Source: Rubrivivax sp.
Lineage (GTDB): Bacteria; Pseudomonadota; Gammaproteobacteria; Burkholderiales; Burkholderiaceae_C
NCBI GenBank assembly: GCA_021297985.1
Contig: JAJTGU010000099.1
Coordinates: forward strand, 1-51,588
DNA: 51,588 nt
Reading direction: 5' to 3'
The notes under the pieces were generated by a model, which saw only the letters and a program-made list of their open reading frames with translations, had not been told where the DNA came from and ran no database searches. Numbering within the stretch: position 1 is the stretch's first letter; every line of letters begins with the position of its first letter. Made by a program: the position numbers and the translations under genes. This document shows positions 20,120 through 28,605 of this stretch, piece after piece.

Positions 20120-22663
20120 ATGAAGCCGAACCCCGTTCACCGCCTGCCCGCGCCGCTGGAAGCGGCCGTCCAGAGCCTCAAGCTGGCCGCCCGCCAGGCG
20201 GTCGAGCGCAGCATTGAAGGCCTGGGACTGGCTGCCTTGGCCGCTGGCAATGCATTTGCCCGGGACGGCCTTCTCGGCGCGCAGTTCGAGCTCAACCGCA
20301 AGTCGGCGCTGTTCGCTTTGCGCTTCAACGATGCCCTGGACGAGCGCATCGTCCGCGAGCTTGCACCAAGGTCCCCGGCCAATGCCGCGCCGCCGGCAGC
20401 CGCACCGGCACCGCCGACGACCCTGCAGCGCCCAGGCCAGGGCACCGGGCCTGCCGCAATGGCGCCATGGGAAAGCTTCAGCCTGGTCGAAGACAGGGAG
20501 ATGGATGACAAGATCTCGGCCGAACGGCTGGCGATGGAGATCGGTCACGGATGCGAGTGGGAACTGCGCGAGCTCGACGCCTACGTGCGCTCGCTGCTGC
20601 CGCCGACACCCCCGGCGGCCGGCATTGCAGGGCTCGAGGTCATCGAGCCTGAGCCGACCCAGCCGAATCCGCTGCGCCCTGAGGTGGTGGCGCACGCGCT
20701 GTTCCAGGGCATCGCGGCCGTCAGCGACCGGCCCGAGATCGCCAAGGTGCTGGCGGGCGAACTCGGCCGCTCGCTGGCTGCTCTGCTGCCAGCGGCCTAC
20801 GCTGGGATCGTCGGCGAGATGCGCCACGGGGGTGTGCAGCCCCGTGGCCTGACGCTGCGCCAGCGTTCGATGCGTGGCGGCATGGCGCCCGGCCCCGGTG
20901 GAAACGGACCGGCCCCAGGCGACACCTCCCGCCACGCAGACGGACCGGCGACCAGCGGCTACGGCGCGCCCGGTTCGATGTACGAAAGTCGCCACGGTGC
21001 GGGCCCGTCGCGTGCCGGCGGGTTGCCACAAGGCAGCGGCTGGGCGCCATCGGGCCCGCGCGGCAGCTACGGGGGCGGCGCGCAACTCGGTCAGGTCGCC
21101 CCTGGGCTGATGCATGTGATCCGGCGCATCGCCCACCACGACAGCGCGGGTTTCGGCCCCAGCGGTGCGGCGATGGCCGGCACCTCCGGCATGGCAGGCC
21201 CGGCCGAAGGCGGTTGGGCCGACGAGGGCGCGTGGGTCGGCGGGGGCCAACCGCTGCCGAATCTGATCCAAGCCCATCGCGATGAGCTGCGCCAGGCCAG
21301 CAACGGGCCACTGGACCATCTCGTCATCGACGTCATCGGCAGCCTTTTCGACGCCATCCTCGCCGACCCGAAGGTGCCGCCGCAGATGGCGCGGCAGATT
21401 GCCCGACTGCAGTTGCCAGTGCTGCGCGCCGCGCTCGGCGACCCGACGTTCTTCTCGTCGCGCAAGCACCCGGTGCGCCGCTTCGTCAACCGCATCGCGT
21501 CGCTCGGTGCGGCCTTCGAGGACTTTTCCGATGCCCAGGCCAAGGCCCTGCTGGCAAAGGTCCGCACGCTGGTGCAGCAGGTCGTCGAGGGCGACTTCGA
21601 GCAGATTGCCCTGTACGAAGCCCAGCTGGCGGATCTTGAAGGCTTCGTTGCCGAGCAGAACCGCGTCGCTCTGCATGACGCCGACGCTGCCGACGAAGTC
21701 CTGGCCGAGAAGGAAAACGAGGCCCGGCTGGCGCAGGTCTATGCCGCGCGGCTGCAAGGCGAACTGCGCGAGATGGCGGTGCCGGAATTCGTGCGCGAGT
21801 TCATGGCCACAACCTGGGGACAGGTGCTGATCAAGGCGCGCAGCCTGCCCACCAGCGGCGGCGACAACGGGCCCCAGGTGCAACGTCTGCGCACGGCAGG
21901 GCGCGAGCTGTTCATGAGCGTGCAGCCCAAGGCGACGCCGGCGCACCGAAAGCAGTTCCTGGCCGATCTCCCCCGACTGATGGCCACCATCACCGAAGGG
22001 CTGGACCTGATCCAGTGGCCCGAGACACGTCGCCGTGAGTTCTTTGGTCGCCTGATGCCGGCCCATGCCGAGGCGCTGAAGGCGGCCGCAGCGCGACAGC
22101 TCGACCTGAACCTGGTGGCGCGGCAGGTCGAGATGCTGCTCGAACGGCCTCTGCCCAGCCGCGAGGAAGTGCAAGCCGCCGCCGCCGTGCTGCCGGTACT
22201 GTCCGACGAGGTGCCGGCGACCGCCTTCAGCACCGCCGAGGCCGAAAAGGTCGGCTTGCTGAAGGAAACCGCGGTTGACTGGTCAGCCCCCGTGCCCGCT
22301 CCGCCGGTGGCCGACATTCCGATCGAACTGCCCGGACCCGACACCGCAGGCCAGCCGGCTGAGGCGCCGGTCGCGACGTCCGGGCGCGCGCTGGCCGATC
22401 AGGTCGAGGTCGGATTCCCGTACCAGATGCTGCTCGAAGGGGTGTGGACCCGGGTCCGGCTGGTCCACGTAAGCCCGGGCCGGAGCTTCTTCGCGTTCCA
22501 GCACGGGACACGGCACAAGAAGACGATCTCGCTGACGCAGCGCATGCTGGTCAAGCTCTGCGAGACCGGACGCTTGAAGGCCTTCGAAAGTGCCGAGCTG
22601 ATGGACCGCGCCAGCACACGGGCCCGGCAGCAACTGGCGGCGCTGGCAGCGGCGCGCAGCTGA
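20120..22663 (+). CDS. DUF1631 family protein
   Basis: The 847-residue soluble protein matches DUF1631, a large proteobacterial family of unknown role. Visible parts are an N-terminal helical region (LKLAARQAVERSIEGLG, EFELNRK-like), a Gly/Pro/Ser-rich low-complexity insert at roughly 255-335, a long helical core with conserved HPVRRFVNRIASLG and FVREFMATTWGQVL, and a C-terminal beta-rich segment (FPYQMLLEGVWTRVRLVHVS, FFAFQHGTRHKK) that looks PilZ-like. If so, cyclic-di-GMP binding is possible, but the RxxxR motif is not clear. The ATG at 20120 is chosen over a TTG twelve bases upstream because GGACGA precedes it closely. It is probably a single-gene unit. Confidence 0.85.
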   Translation: MKPNPVHRLPAPLEAAVQSLKLAARQAVERSIEGLGLAALAAGNAFARDGLLGAQFELNRKSALFALRFNDALDERIVRELAPRSPANAAPPAAAPAPPTTLQRPGQGTGPAAMAPWESFSLVEDREMDDKISAERLAMEIGHGCEWELRELDAYVRSLLPPTPPAAGIAGLEVIEPEPTQPNPLRPEVVAHALFQGIAAVSDRPEIAKVLAGELGRSLAALLPAAYAGIVGEMRHGGVQPRGLTLRQRSMRGGMAPGPGGNGPAPGDTSRHADGPATSGYGAPGSMYESRHGAGPSRAGGLPQGSGWAPSGPRGSYGGGAQLGQVAPGLMHVIRRIAHHDSAGFGPSGAAMAGTSGMAGPAEGGWADEGAWVGGGQPLPNLIQAHRDELRQASNGPLDHLVIDVIGSLFDAILADPKVPPQMARQIARLQLPVLRAALGDPTFFSSRKHPVRRFVNRIASLGAAFEDFSDAQAKALLAKVRTLVQQVVEGDFEQIALYEAQLADLEGFVAEQNRVALHDADAADEVLAEKENEARLAQVYAARLQGELREMAVPEFVREFMATTWGQVLIKARSLPTSGGDNGPQVQRLRTAGRELFMSVQPKATPAHRKQFLADLPRLMATITEGLDLIQWPETRRREFFGRLMPAHAEALKAAAARQLDLNLVARQVEMLLERPLPSREEVQAAAAVLPVLSDEVPATAFSTAEAEKVGLLKETAVDWSAPVPAPPVADIPIELPGPDTAGQPAEAPVATSGRALADQVEVGFPYQMLLEGVWTRVRLVHVSPGRSFFAFQHGTRHKKTISLTQRMLVKLCETGRLKAFESAELMDRASTRARQQLAALAAARS

Positions 22664-22900
22664 GTCCCGGAAGTCTCGGGCGGTGCGGGTGGCGTGCCGT
22701 CTGCACCGCCACGATGCCTGGCCTCAAGATCGCGCACAGCAGCGCGACGGTGGTGCACCGATCGCGTTCTGCCCGAGAAGCAAGCGGGTTCCGGGGCACC
22801 GTTCTGGTCGCCCGGCACTGGCCCCACGACCAAACCCGGGTAGGCATACAGATTGCTACAGGAGCGTGACAAGCATTCACCCACTCCGGAGTTTTCCTTG

Positions 22901-23944
22901 ATGCGTCGCGCTCCCCGCCTTTGCTCCTTGGCTGCCCTGAGCCTGTTCGGGGCGACCCCTCCCGCGTGGGCCCAGTCCTCGGTCCAGATCTACGGCCTGC
23001 TCGATGTCTCGGCGGGCCAGTTCCAGAGTGCAGGCGGCCCGAAGGTCAAGCGGCTGGACAGCGGCAACTACAGCACCAGCCACATCGGGTTCCGCGGCAC
23101 CGAGGACCTGGGCGGCGGGCTGCGGGCCGGCTTCACGCTCGAAACCTTCCTGCGGGTGGACACCGGCGCTGCAGGCCGTGCGGATGTCGACACCTTCTGG
23201 GCACGCAACGCCAACGTCAACCTCAGCGGCGCTTTCGGCAACGTGCGGCTGGGCCGCATGGGGCCGCCGATGTGGGTCTCGACGCTCCAGTTCAATGCCT
23301 TTGGCGACTCCTTCGGCTTTTCGCCGAGCGTGCGCCAGTACTACAACCTGCCGGCCGGCACGCCGGTCGTGGGCGACTCAGGCTGGAACAACGCGATCGG
23401 CTACAGCACGCCCACTCTCGGCGGGCTGACGGCCACCGTCATGGTCGCCGCCGGCGAGGGCGCGGCCACGTCCCGCGGCAAGAACCTCGGTGCCAATGCC
23501 ACCTACCGCTCGGGCGGGCTGGGACTGACCGCAGCCTGGCAGGATGTGAAGTCACAAGGCACCTTGGGCCGGCCGATCGCGGCCTTCGCGGGCTTCCAGA
23601 ACCAGACCGCCTACCAGGTGGGGGGCACCTACGACTTCAAGGTGGTACGGGTGTTCCTGCAGTACGGGCGCATCAGCACCGATGCCAACCTCGACGTGGA
23701 CACCACGAATCTGAACCTGAGCGCCGCCATCCCCATTGGCAAGGGCTCGTTGCTGGCCGCCTACGGCACGTCCGAGGTCGACGTGCAAGGCCCCACCCCT
23801 GAGCGGACCAGCAAGATCATGACCGTCGGCTACGACTACGCGCTGTCCAAGCGCACCAACGTCTACGCCATCTACCTGAGCGACAAGTTCACCGGCCTGG
23901 CCAACGGTACGACCTACGCGATCGGCATGCGGCACCGGTTCTAG
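22901..23944 (+). CDS. Gram-negative outer membrane porin
   Basis: The 347-residue precursor starts MRRAPRLCSLAALSLFG with a signal cut after AWA. The mature start SSVQIYGLLDVSAG, internal repeats such as HIGFRGTEDLGGGLRAGF and FGNVRLGRMG, and the terminal strand YAIGMRHRF, ending in the Phe required for barrel assembly, define a Burkholderiales-type trimeric porin (16-strand OmpC-like fold). GGAG sits ten bases before the ATG. The 237-base region upstream shows no other gene. Specificity is not predictable; small anions or general solutes are usual for the family. Confidence 0.95.
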   Translation: MRRAPRLCSLAALSLFGATPPAWAQSSVQIYGLLDVSAGQFQSAGGPKVKRLDSGNYSTSHIGFRGTEDLGGGLRAGFTLETFLRVDTGAAGRADVDTFWARNANVNLSGAFGNVRLGRMGPPMWVSTLQFNAFGDSFGFSPSVRQYYNLPAGTPVVGDSGWNNAIGYSTPTLGGLTATVMVAAGEGAATSRGKNLGANATYRSGGLGLTAAWQDVKSQGTLGRPIAAFAGFQNQTAYQVGGTYDFKVVRVFLQYGRISTDANLDVDTTNLNLSAAIPIGKGSLLAAYGTSEVDVQGPTPERTSKIMTVGYDYALSKRTNVYAIYLSDKFTGLANGTTYAIGMRHRF

Positions 23945-24065
23945 GTCGCGGCCCGGGATCGTCGCTGCAACGGCGACGCAACGGCGATGGCCGAGGATGA
24001 GCGGCGGGCTTGAGACAAGTCGCTGAACGCGCAGCCCGCTCCTCAACCCCCATCAGGACGGACCC

Positions 24066-24698
24066 ATGAAAACCTTCTTCAGATCGTGCGCTGCCTTGGT
24101 CGTCGCCTTGTGGATGGCAAGCTCGCCAGCGCGGGCTGTCCCCTACCAGGTCTCGCTCAACGGCGTGTTCGACGCCACCGCACCCGTGACGGCCTTCTCG
24201 AGACCGGGTGCCGCCTGGTCGATGTCATTCACCATCGACTCGAATCCCGTTCCGATCCCCGGCTTGCCTGGGACTCCCACGCTCGGCCTGTCGACCACGG
24301 TGCCGTTTTCGAACAGCGACTACCGCCTGGACGGTGTCGCGGGCCTGCAGCCGGTCTACCTGGTGCTGTACAGCACGCCCAACGACGGTGGCATCAGCCT
24401 CTTCTTCGACGCCGGCATCTTCGGCAGCCCGGCGACCTCCTACGAGGCACTCGAGACCTTCGGCGCGCAGATCTACAGCGGCCCCGAGACCAGCCCCACG
24501 ATCGTGCCCGGCACCTACGCCAGCTTCAATCCCGGCAACGCCTACAGCGTGCAGCTGGTCACGGGCGGGGTCATCTACGGCCAGGGCCACACGACGATCA
24601 CGGTCGTGCCCGAGCCGGCCACGGGCCTGATGCTGCTCGCCGGCGGCCTGGCCCTCGGGGCTGCGGTGCGCCGGCGCCTGCCGGTACCGCAGCGCTGA
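24066..24698 (+). CDS. PEP-CTERM sorting domain protein
   Basis: The 210-residue protein has an N-terminal signal (MKTFFRSCAALVVALWMASS, cleavage after ARA) and a C-terminal sorting tag: VPEPATGLMLLAGG at the start of a hydrophobic helix, ending in the basic tail VRRRLPVPQR. This tag is recognised by an exosortase, and such proteins usually go to the surface or into the extracellular matrix. The body is beta-rich, low in charged residues, and has no recognisable enzyme motif. AGGACGG precedes the ATG. No exosortase gene is in this window, so the processing machinery must be elsewhere. Confidence 0.88.
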   Translation: MKTFFRSCAALVVALWMASSPARAVPYQVSLNGVFDATAPVTAFSRPGAAWSMSFTIDSNPVPIPGLPGTPTLGLSTTVPFSNSDYRLDGVAGLQPVYLVLYSTPNDGGISLFFDAGIFGSPATSYEALETFGAQIYSGPETSPTIVPGTYASFNPGNAYSVQLVTGGVIYGQGHTTITVVPEPATGLMLLAGGLALGAAVRRRLPVPQR

Positions 24699-24748
24699 CC
24701 CTGGGTGCATGCGTGCCGGCGGCGGCGCGCGGCGGAGTCCCGCGGGCC

Positions 24749-25771
24749 TCAGGCGGTCAGGCGGCGTGCCATCTGCGCCGCCGCGATCAGGCTCGCCGGG
24801 TCGGCCAGGCCGCGGCCGGCGATGTCGAAAGCGGTGCCGTGGTCAGGGCTGGTGCGCACGAAGGGCAGCCCGAGCGTGACGTTGACGCCCTGCTCGACGC
24901 CGAGGTACTTGACCGGGATCAGCCCGTGGTCATGGGTCATCGCCACGACGATGTCGAAGGCCCCGCGGCGGGCGCGCATGAACACCGTGTCCGGGGCATG
25001 CGGCCCGCTGGCGTCGATGCCCTCGGCGCACGCCAGCGCGATCGCCGGGGCGATGAGCCGGATCTCCTCGTCGCCGAACAGCCCGCCTTCGCCCGCATGC
25101 GGGTTCAGCCCGGCCACTGCGATGCGCGGTGTCGCCTGGCCCCAGCCCGCAGCCGCGCGGTGGGCGATGCGCAGGGTCTGGAGGATGCCTTCAATGCTCA
25201 GCGCCTCGATCGCCCGGCGCAAGGCCAGATGGACGGTGACCAGCACGACCTTCAGCTCCGGGTTGGCCAGCATCATGCGCACCGGGGGTGGCGTCTCGCC
25301 GGGCGAGGCCGCGAGGGCTTGCAGCATCTCGGTGTGCCCAGGGTGGGGCGAGCCGGCAGCGGAGAGTGCCTCCTTGTGGACGGGTGCCGTCACGACCGCG
25401 CGCGCCCGCCCGGCCATCACAGCCAGAACAGCGGCCTCGATGCAATCCAGCGCGGCCTGGCCGGCTTCGGCCCTCACCTCGCCCCAGGGCAGGGTCGCCA
25501 GCGCGTCGCAACGCCCGGCCGTCCAGCCCGAAGGCGGCCACACCGGCAAAGCGCCCGGTGGCGTCCGACCCCAGGCGTCAGGGTCCGACAACGTGGCCAC
25601 GGGCCGCGCGATGCCGCAGGCCGCGAGCGCGCGCCGCAGCACGGCCGGGCTGCCGACGACCACGGCATCGTCGAGTTCACCCGCGGCAAAGGCCTTTGCG
25701 ACGATCTCCGGGCCGATGCCCAGCGGGTCGCCCATCGTGACCAGCAGCGGCCTGGGCGCGGCGGCGGTCAT
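24749..25771 (-). CDS. pdxA: 4-hydroxythreonine-4-phosphate dehydrogenase
   Basis: PdxA oxidises 4-phosphohydroxy-L-threonine with NAD in the DXP-dependent route to pyridoxal phosphate. The 340-residue length is typical. Conserved segments are TMGDPLGIGPEIVAKAF at the N terminus, the first metal-site His in APVHKEAL followed by GHTEML, and AGLNPHAGEGGLFGDEE in the C-terminal half. Its ATG overlaps the stop of the Nif3-family gene by four bases (ATGA), so the two are translationally coupled. This pairing is unusual, as pdxA often sits with surA and ksgA. Confidence 0.96.
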   Translation of the reverse strand: MTAAAPRPLLVTMGDPLGIGPEIVAKAFAAGELDDAVVVGSPAVLRRALAACGIARPVATLSDPDAWGRTPPGALPVWPPSGWTAGRCDALATLPWGEVRAEAGQAALDCIEAAVLAVMAGRARAVVTAPVHKEALSAAGSPHPGHTEMLQALAASPGETPPPVRMMLANPELKVVLVTVHLALRRAIEALSIEGILQTLRIAHRAAAGWGQATPRIAVAGLNPHAGEGGLFGDEEIRLIAPAIALACAEGIDASGPHAPDTVFMRARRGAFDIVVAMTHDHGLIPVKYLGVEQGVNVTLGLPFVRTSPDHGTAFDIAGRGLADPASLIAAAQMARRLTA

Positions 25772-26520
25772 GCCGGGTTGTCCACTTCGATGAATCGGTG
25801 TTCAAGACCGAACCGGGCGGCGATGTGGGCGGCCACGGCCGGTGCACCGTAGCGCTCGCTGGCGTGGTGGCCGCAGGCGAGGAAGGCGACACCGGTTTCG
25901 CGGGCCAGATGGGCTTGCGGCTCGGAGATTTCGCCGGTGATGAAGACGTCTGCGCCAGCGGCAATGGCCGGCTCGAAGAAGCCCTGGGCCCCGCCGGTGC
26001 ACCAGGCGGCGCGGCGCAGCGGCCGGCCGTCCCCGGGGACGACCACCGGCACGCGGCCCAGGGTCCTGGCAAGCACCGAGGCCAGGTCGTCACATCCGAG
26101 CACATCGGCCGGCGATGGGCCGATGAAGCCCAGCGCTTGGTCGCCAAATCGGCCATCGGCCACCAGGCCCAGCCGCAGCCCGAACTGGGCGTTGTTGCCG
26201 AGCTCGGCATGGGCATCCAGCGGCAGGTGGTACGCGAACAGGTTGACGCCGTGCGCCATCAGCAAGGCCACGCGCTGCTTCAGCCATCCGGTCAGGCGCC
26301 CGTCCTGGCCGCGCCAGAACAGGCCGTGGTGGACCAGCAGCGTATCGGCGCCGTCGGCGATCGCGGCCTCGATGAAGGCCAGGCTGGCGGTCACGCCGGA
26401 GGCGATGCGCCTGACCTCGGCACGACCCTCGACCTGCAGACCGTTCGGCCCATAATCCTTGAATTCCCCTGGCCGCAACAGCATCTGCAGGGCTTCGTCG
26501 ATGGTGGCGCGCTCGGTCAT
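25768..26520 (-). CDS. Nif3-like dinuclear metal-centre protein
   Basis: The 250-residue protein belongs to the NIF3/YbgI family, toroidal hexamers with a two-metal site and no agreed reaction. Metal-ligand motifs are visible: LLVHHGLFWRG near residue 65, AYHLPLDAH near 100 and ACGHHASERYG near the C terminus. GPNGLQVEG near residue 25 is also diagnostic. The ATG at 26520 begins MTERATIDEAL. It is coupled to pdxA downstream and divergent from the DegS-like protease. In many Burkholderiales this gene and the protease lie close to petABC; here several other genes intervene. Confidence 0.93.
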   Translation of the reverse strand: MTERATIDEALQMLLRPGEFKDYGPNGLQVEGRAEVRRIASGVTASLAFIEAAIADGADTLLVHHGLFWRGQDGRLTGWLKQRVALLMAHGVNLFAYHLPLDAHAELGNNAQFGLRLGLVADGRFGDQALGFIGPSPADVLGCDDLASVLARTLGRVPVVVPGDGRPLRRAAWCTGGAQGFFEPAIAAGADVFITGEISEPQAHLARETGVAFLACGHHASERYGAPAVAAHIAARFGLEHRFIEVDNPA

Positions 26521-26582
26521 CCGGGCATGGTAGCGGCGCCGCATCGGTCTCTTTGTCCACTTCTGCACTCGGGTTCAAGCCG

Positions 26583-27764
26583 ATGGGGCGCCGTCTCTGG
26601 CTCGTTTTTGCGCAGGCCGTCACCGTGGCGGTGGCGGCACTGTTCGTGGTTGCGACCTTCAAGCCGCAGTGGCTGGGCGGGGGTGGCGTGGCGTCGGTGC
26701 TGCCGCAGCCGACACTTCGGGAGGCCGTTTACGCCGGCTCGCCCGCCAGTGCCGCGACCTCCGGCCTGACGCTGGCCGCGCGCCGCGCGGCGCCGGCAGT
26801 CGCCAGCATCACCGCCACCAAGATGGTGCGCAACCCGCACGCCGACGACCCGCGGTTCCGCTTCTTCTTCGGCGACAGGATGCCGCAGGGGCCTGAAGGC
26901 GGGCGTCAGCAGCTCGGCCTGGGCTCGGCCGTGATCGTGTCGCCCGAGGGCTACGTGCTGACCAACCACCACGTCATCGACGGCGCGGTGGAAATCGAAC
27001 TCCAGCTCGTTGACGGCCGCGCCACGCGGGCCCGCCTGGTCGGCAGCGACCCGGAGACCGACATCGCGCTGCTGAAGATCGACCTGCCCGACCTGCCGGT
27101 GGTCACGCTCGGCCAGGCGCAGGCGCTGCAGGTGGGCGACGCGGTGCTCGCCATCGGCAACCCGTTCAATGTCGGCCAGACGGTGACGGCCGGCATCGTC
27201 AGCGCGTTGGACCGCAACCGCTTCCAGGCGTCGCGCTTCCAGAACTTCATCCAGACCGACGCTGCCATCAACCCGGGCAATTCCGGTGGCGCGCTGGTCG
27301 ACGCCAACGGCGCGCTGGTCGGCATCAACACCGCGATCTTCTCGCGCAGCGGCGGCAACCTGGGCATCGGATTCGCCGTCCCGGTGGAGATCGCGCGCCA
27401 CGTGATGGAGCAGCTGATCGAGAGTGGTCAAGTCAAGCGCGGCTGGCTGGGCGTGCAGCCCAGCGACATCACGCCCGAGATGGCGCAGGCGCTGAACCTG
27501 CCGACGCGAAACGGCGTGCTCATCACGGGCGTGCTTCAGGGCGGCCCTGCCGCTGCCGCCGGCATCCGTCCGGGTGACGTGGTGACGCGCGTCGCCGACC
27601 AGGACGTGGCCAACATCGGCGGCCTGTTCGCCGCCATCGGCCTGCTCAAGCCTGGCACGCGCGTGCCGGTGCAACTGCTGCGTGGCAGCGAGACGATGAC
27701 CCTGGACGTGACATTTGCCGAAAGGCAGGCCACTGCGGCTGGCGAGGGCCCGCGCGGGCGCTGA
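26583..27764 (+). CDS. DegS/HtrA-like trypsin-type serine protease
   Basis: The 393-residue protein has one N-terminal membrane anchor (FAQAVTVAVAALFVVATF), a trypsin-like domain and a single C-terminal PDZ domain (about 290-380, RGWLGVQPSDITPEMAQAL). The catalytic triad is His130 in TNHHVIDG, Asp160 in ETDIALLKI and Ser234 in NPGNSGGALV. One PDZ plus an uncleaved anchor resembles DegS, the envelope-stress sensor protease, more than DegP. I chose the ATG at 26583; a TTG ten codons upstream is possible. It is divergent from the Nif3-family gene across 62 bases. Confidence 0.94.
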   Translation: MGRRLWLVFAQAVTVAVAALFVVATFKPQWLGGGGVASVLPQPTLREAVYAGSPASAATSGLTLAARRAAPAVASITATKMVRNPHADDPRFRFFFGDRMPQGPEGGRQQLGLGSAVIVSPEGYVLTNHHVIDGAVEIELQLVDGRATRARLVGSDPETDIALLKIDLPDLPVVTLGQAQALQVGDAVLAIGNPFNVGQTVTAGIVSALDRNRFQASRFQNFIQTDAAINPGNSGGALVDANGALVGINTAIFSRSGGNLGIGFAVPVEIARHVMEQLIESGQVKRGWLGVQPSDITPEMAQALNLPTRNGVLITGVLQGGPAAAAGIRPGDVVTRVADQDVANIGGLFAAIGLLKPGTRVPVQLLRGSETMTLDVTFAERQATAAGEGPRGR

Positions 27765-27801
27765 TTCCGACCCACCCGTCCAGAAGTCGAAAGTGCGCAC
27801 C

Positions 27802-28398
27802 ATGAACACCTCCAGCCCCACTCGGTTCACGCGTCGCCGCGTCCTCGCGACCGCCGCCTCGCTGCCGCTGGCCGCGACCCTGCTCGCGCCGCGTGGCACC
27901 TGGGGGCAGACGAACGCCTGCCCGGCGCTGCTGAACCACCGATTCAACCGCCTGCAGGACGACGCACCGCAGTCGCTGTGCCAGTACGCCGGACGTGTGC
28001 TGCTGGTCGTCAACACGGCCAGCCGCTGCGGCTACACGCCTCAGTACGAAGGACTTGAGAAGCTGCACGCGCGCTTTGCGTCGCGTGGCTTGGTGGTACT
28101 GGGGTTTCCGGCGAACAACTTCGGGGCCCAGGAGCCGGGCAGCAACGAGCAGATCGCGGCGTTCTGCTTCAACACCTTCGGCGTCAGGTTTCCGATGTTC
28201 GCCAAGTCCGACGTCATCGGCCCGCAGGCCAACCCGCTGCACCGCGAACTGGCGCGCCTGACCGGCCAGGCGCCGCGCTGGAACTTCCACAAGTACCTGA
28301 TCGACCGCCGCGCCAGCACCGTGCTGAGCTTTGCCAGCGACGTCGCGCCCGAAAGCCCGACGCTGACGGCAGCCGTCGAGCGCGCGCTCGCGGGCTGA
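27802..28398 (+). CDS. Exported glutathione peroxidase-family protein
   Basis: The 198-residue protein starts with a twin-arginine-type signal (TRRRVLATAASLPLAATLLA, ending TWG). The peroxidase fold follows: peroxidatic Cys76 in NTASRCGYTPQYEGL, the catalytic Gln in FGAQEPG, and Trp-Asn in RWNFHKY. The block usually written FPCNQFG reads FPANNFG, so that Cys is Ala104, while Cys122 in AAFCFNTFGV is kept and could resolve the disulfide. It should therefore be a thioredoxin-type peroxidase working in the periplasm, if the Tat signal is real. It follows the DegS-like gene by 37 bases on the same strand. Confidence 0.92.
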   Translation: MNTSSPTRFTRRRVLATAASLPLAATLLAPRGTWGQTNACPALLNHRFNRLQDDAPQSLCQYAGRVLLVVNTASRCGYTPQYEGLEKLHARFASRGLVVLGFPANNFGAQEPGSNEQIAAFCFNTFGVRFPMFAKSDVIGPQANPLHRELARLTGQAPRWNFHKYLIDRRASTVLSFASDVAPESPTLTAAVERALAG

Positions 28399-28419
28399 AG
28401 GACGGCAGCAGCGGCAGCG

Positions 28420-28605
28420 CTACAAGGCGCGCGCCAGCCGCTCGAGGATCACCACGGCAAAGAAGCCCAGCCCGGCAATCACGGTCCACTTGACGATGAG
28501 GACGCCGCGCTGGCGCCAGCGCACGTCGCTGGTGCCGACGTACATCGCAAAGCACAACAGGCCCGCCACCAGCAACATGGCGATGATGATTCGAAAGGCG
28601 GTCAT
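28420..28605 (-). CDS. Small two-helix membrane protein
   Basis: The 61-residue product has two hydrophobic helices, about residues 5-24 (RIIIAMLLVAGLLCFAMYVG) and 37-55 (VLIVKWTVIAGLGFFAVVIL), joined by a short charged loop SDVRWRQRG. Its ATG overlaps the GNAT gene stop by four bases (ATGA), strong support that it is translated. It is the last gene of an lpxC-GNAT-small-protein operon. I do not recognise a family, and the role is unknown. Confidence 0.75.
   Translation of the reverse strand: MTAFRIIIAMLLVAGLLCFAMYVGTSDVRWRQRGVLIVKWTVIAGLGFFAVVILERLARAL

Noticed and set aside
19469-22174. Long minus-strand frame opposite mscL and the DUF1631 gene
   Set aside because: Shadow of two well-supported genes. 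It has no motif, and its composition is of shadow type.
22664-22900. Possible gene between DUF1631 and the porin
   Set aside because: Frames there lack a ribosome site, domain or convincing composition. It is treated as a non-coding upstream region.
23960-23979. Short inverted repeat after the porin as a terminator
   Set aside because: The stem is only about 6 bp and no T-run follows.
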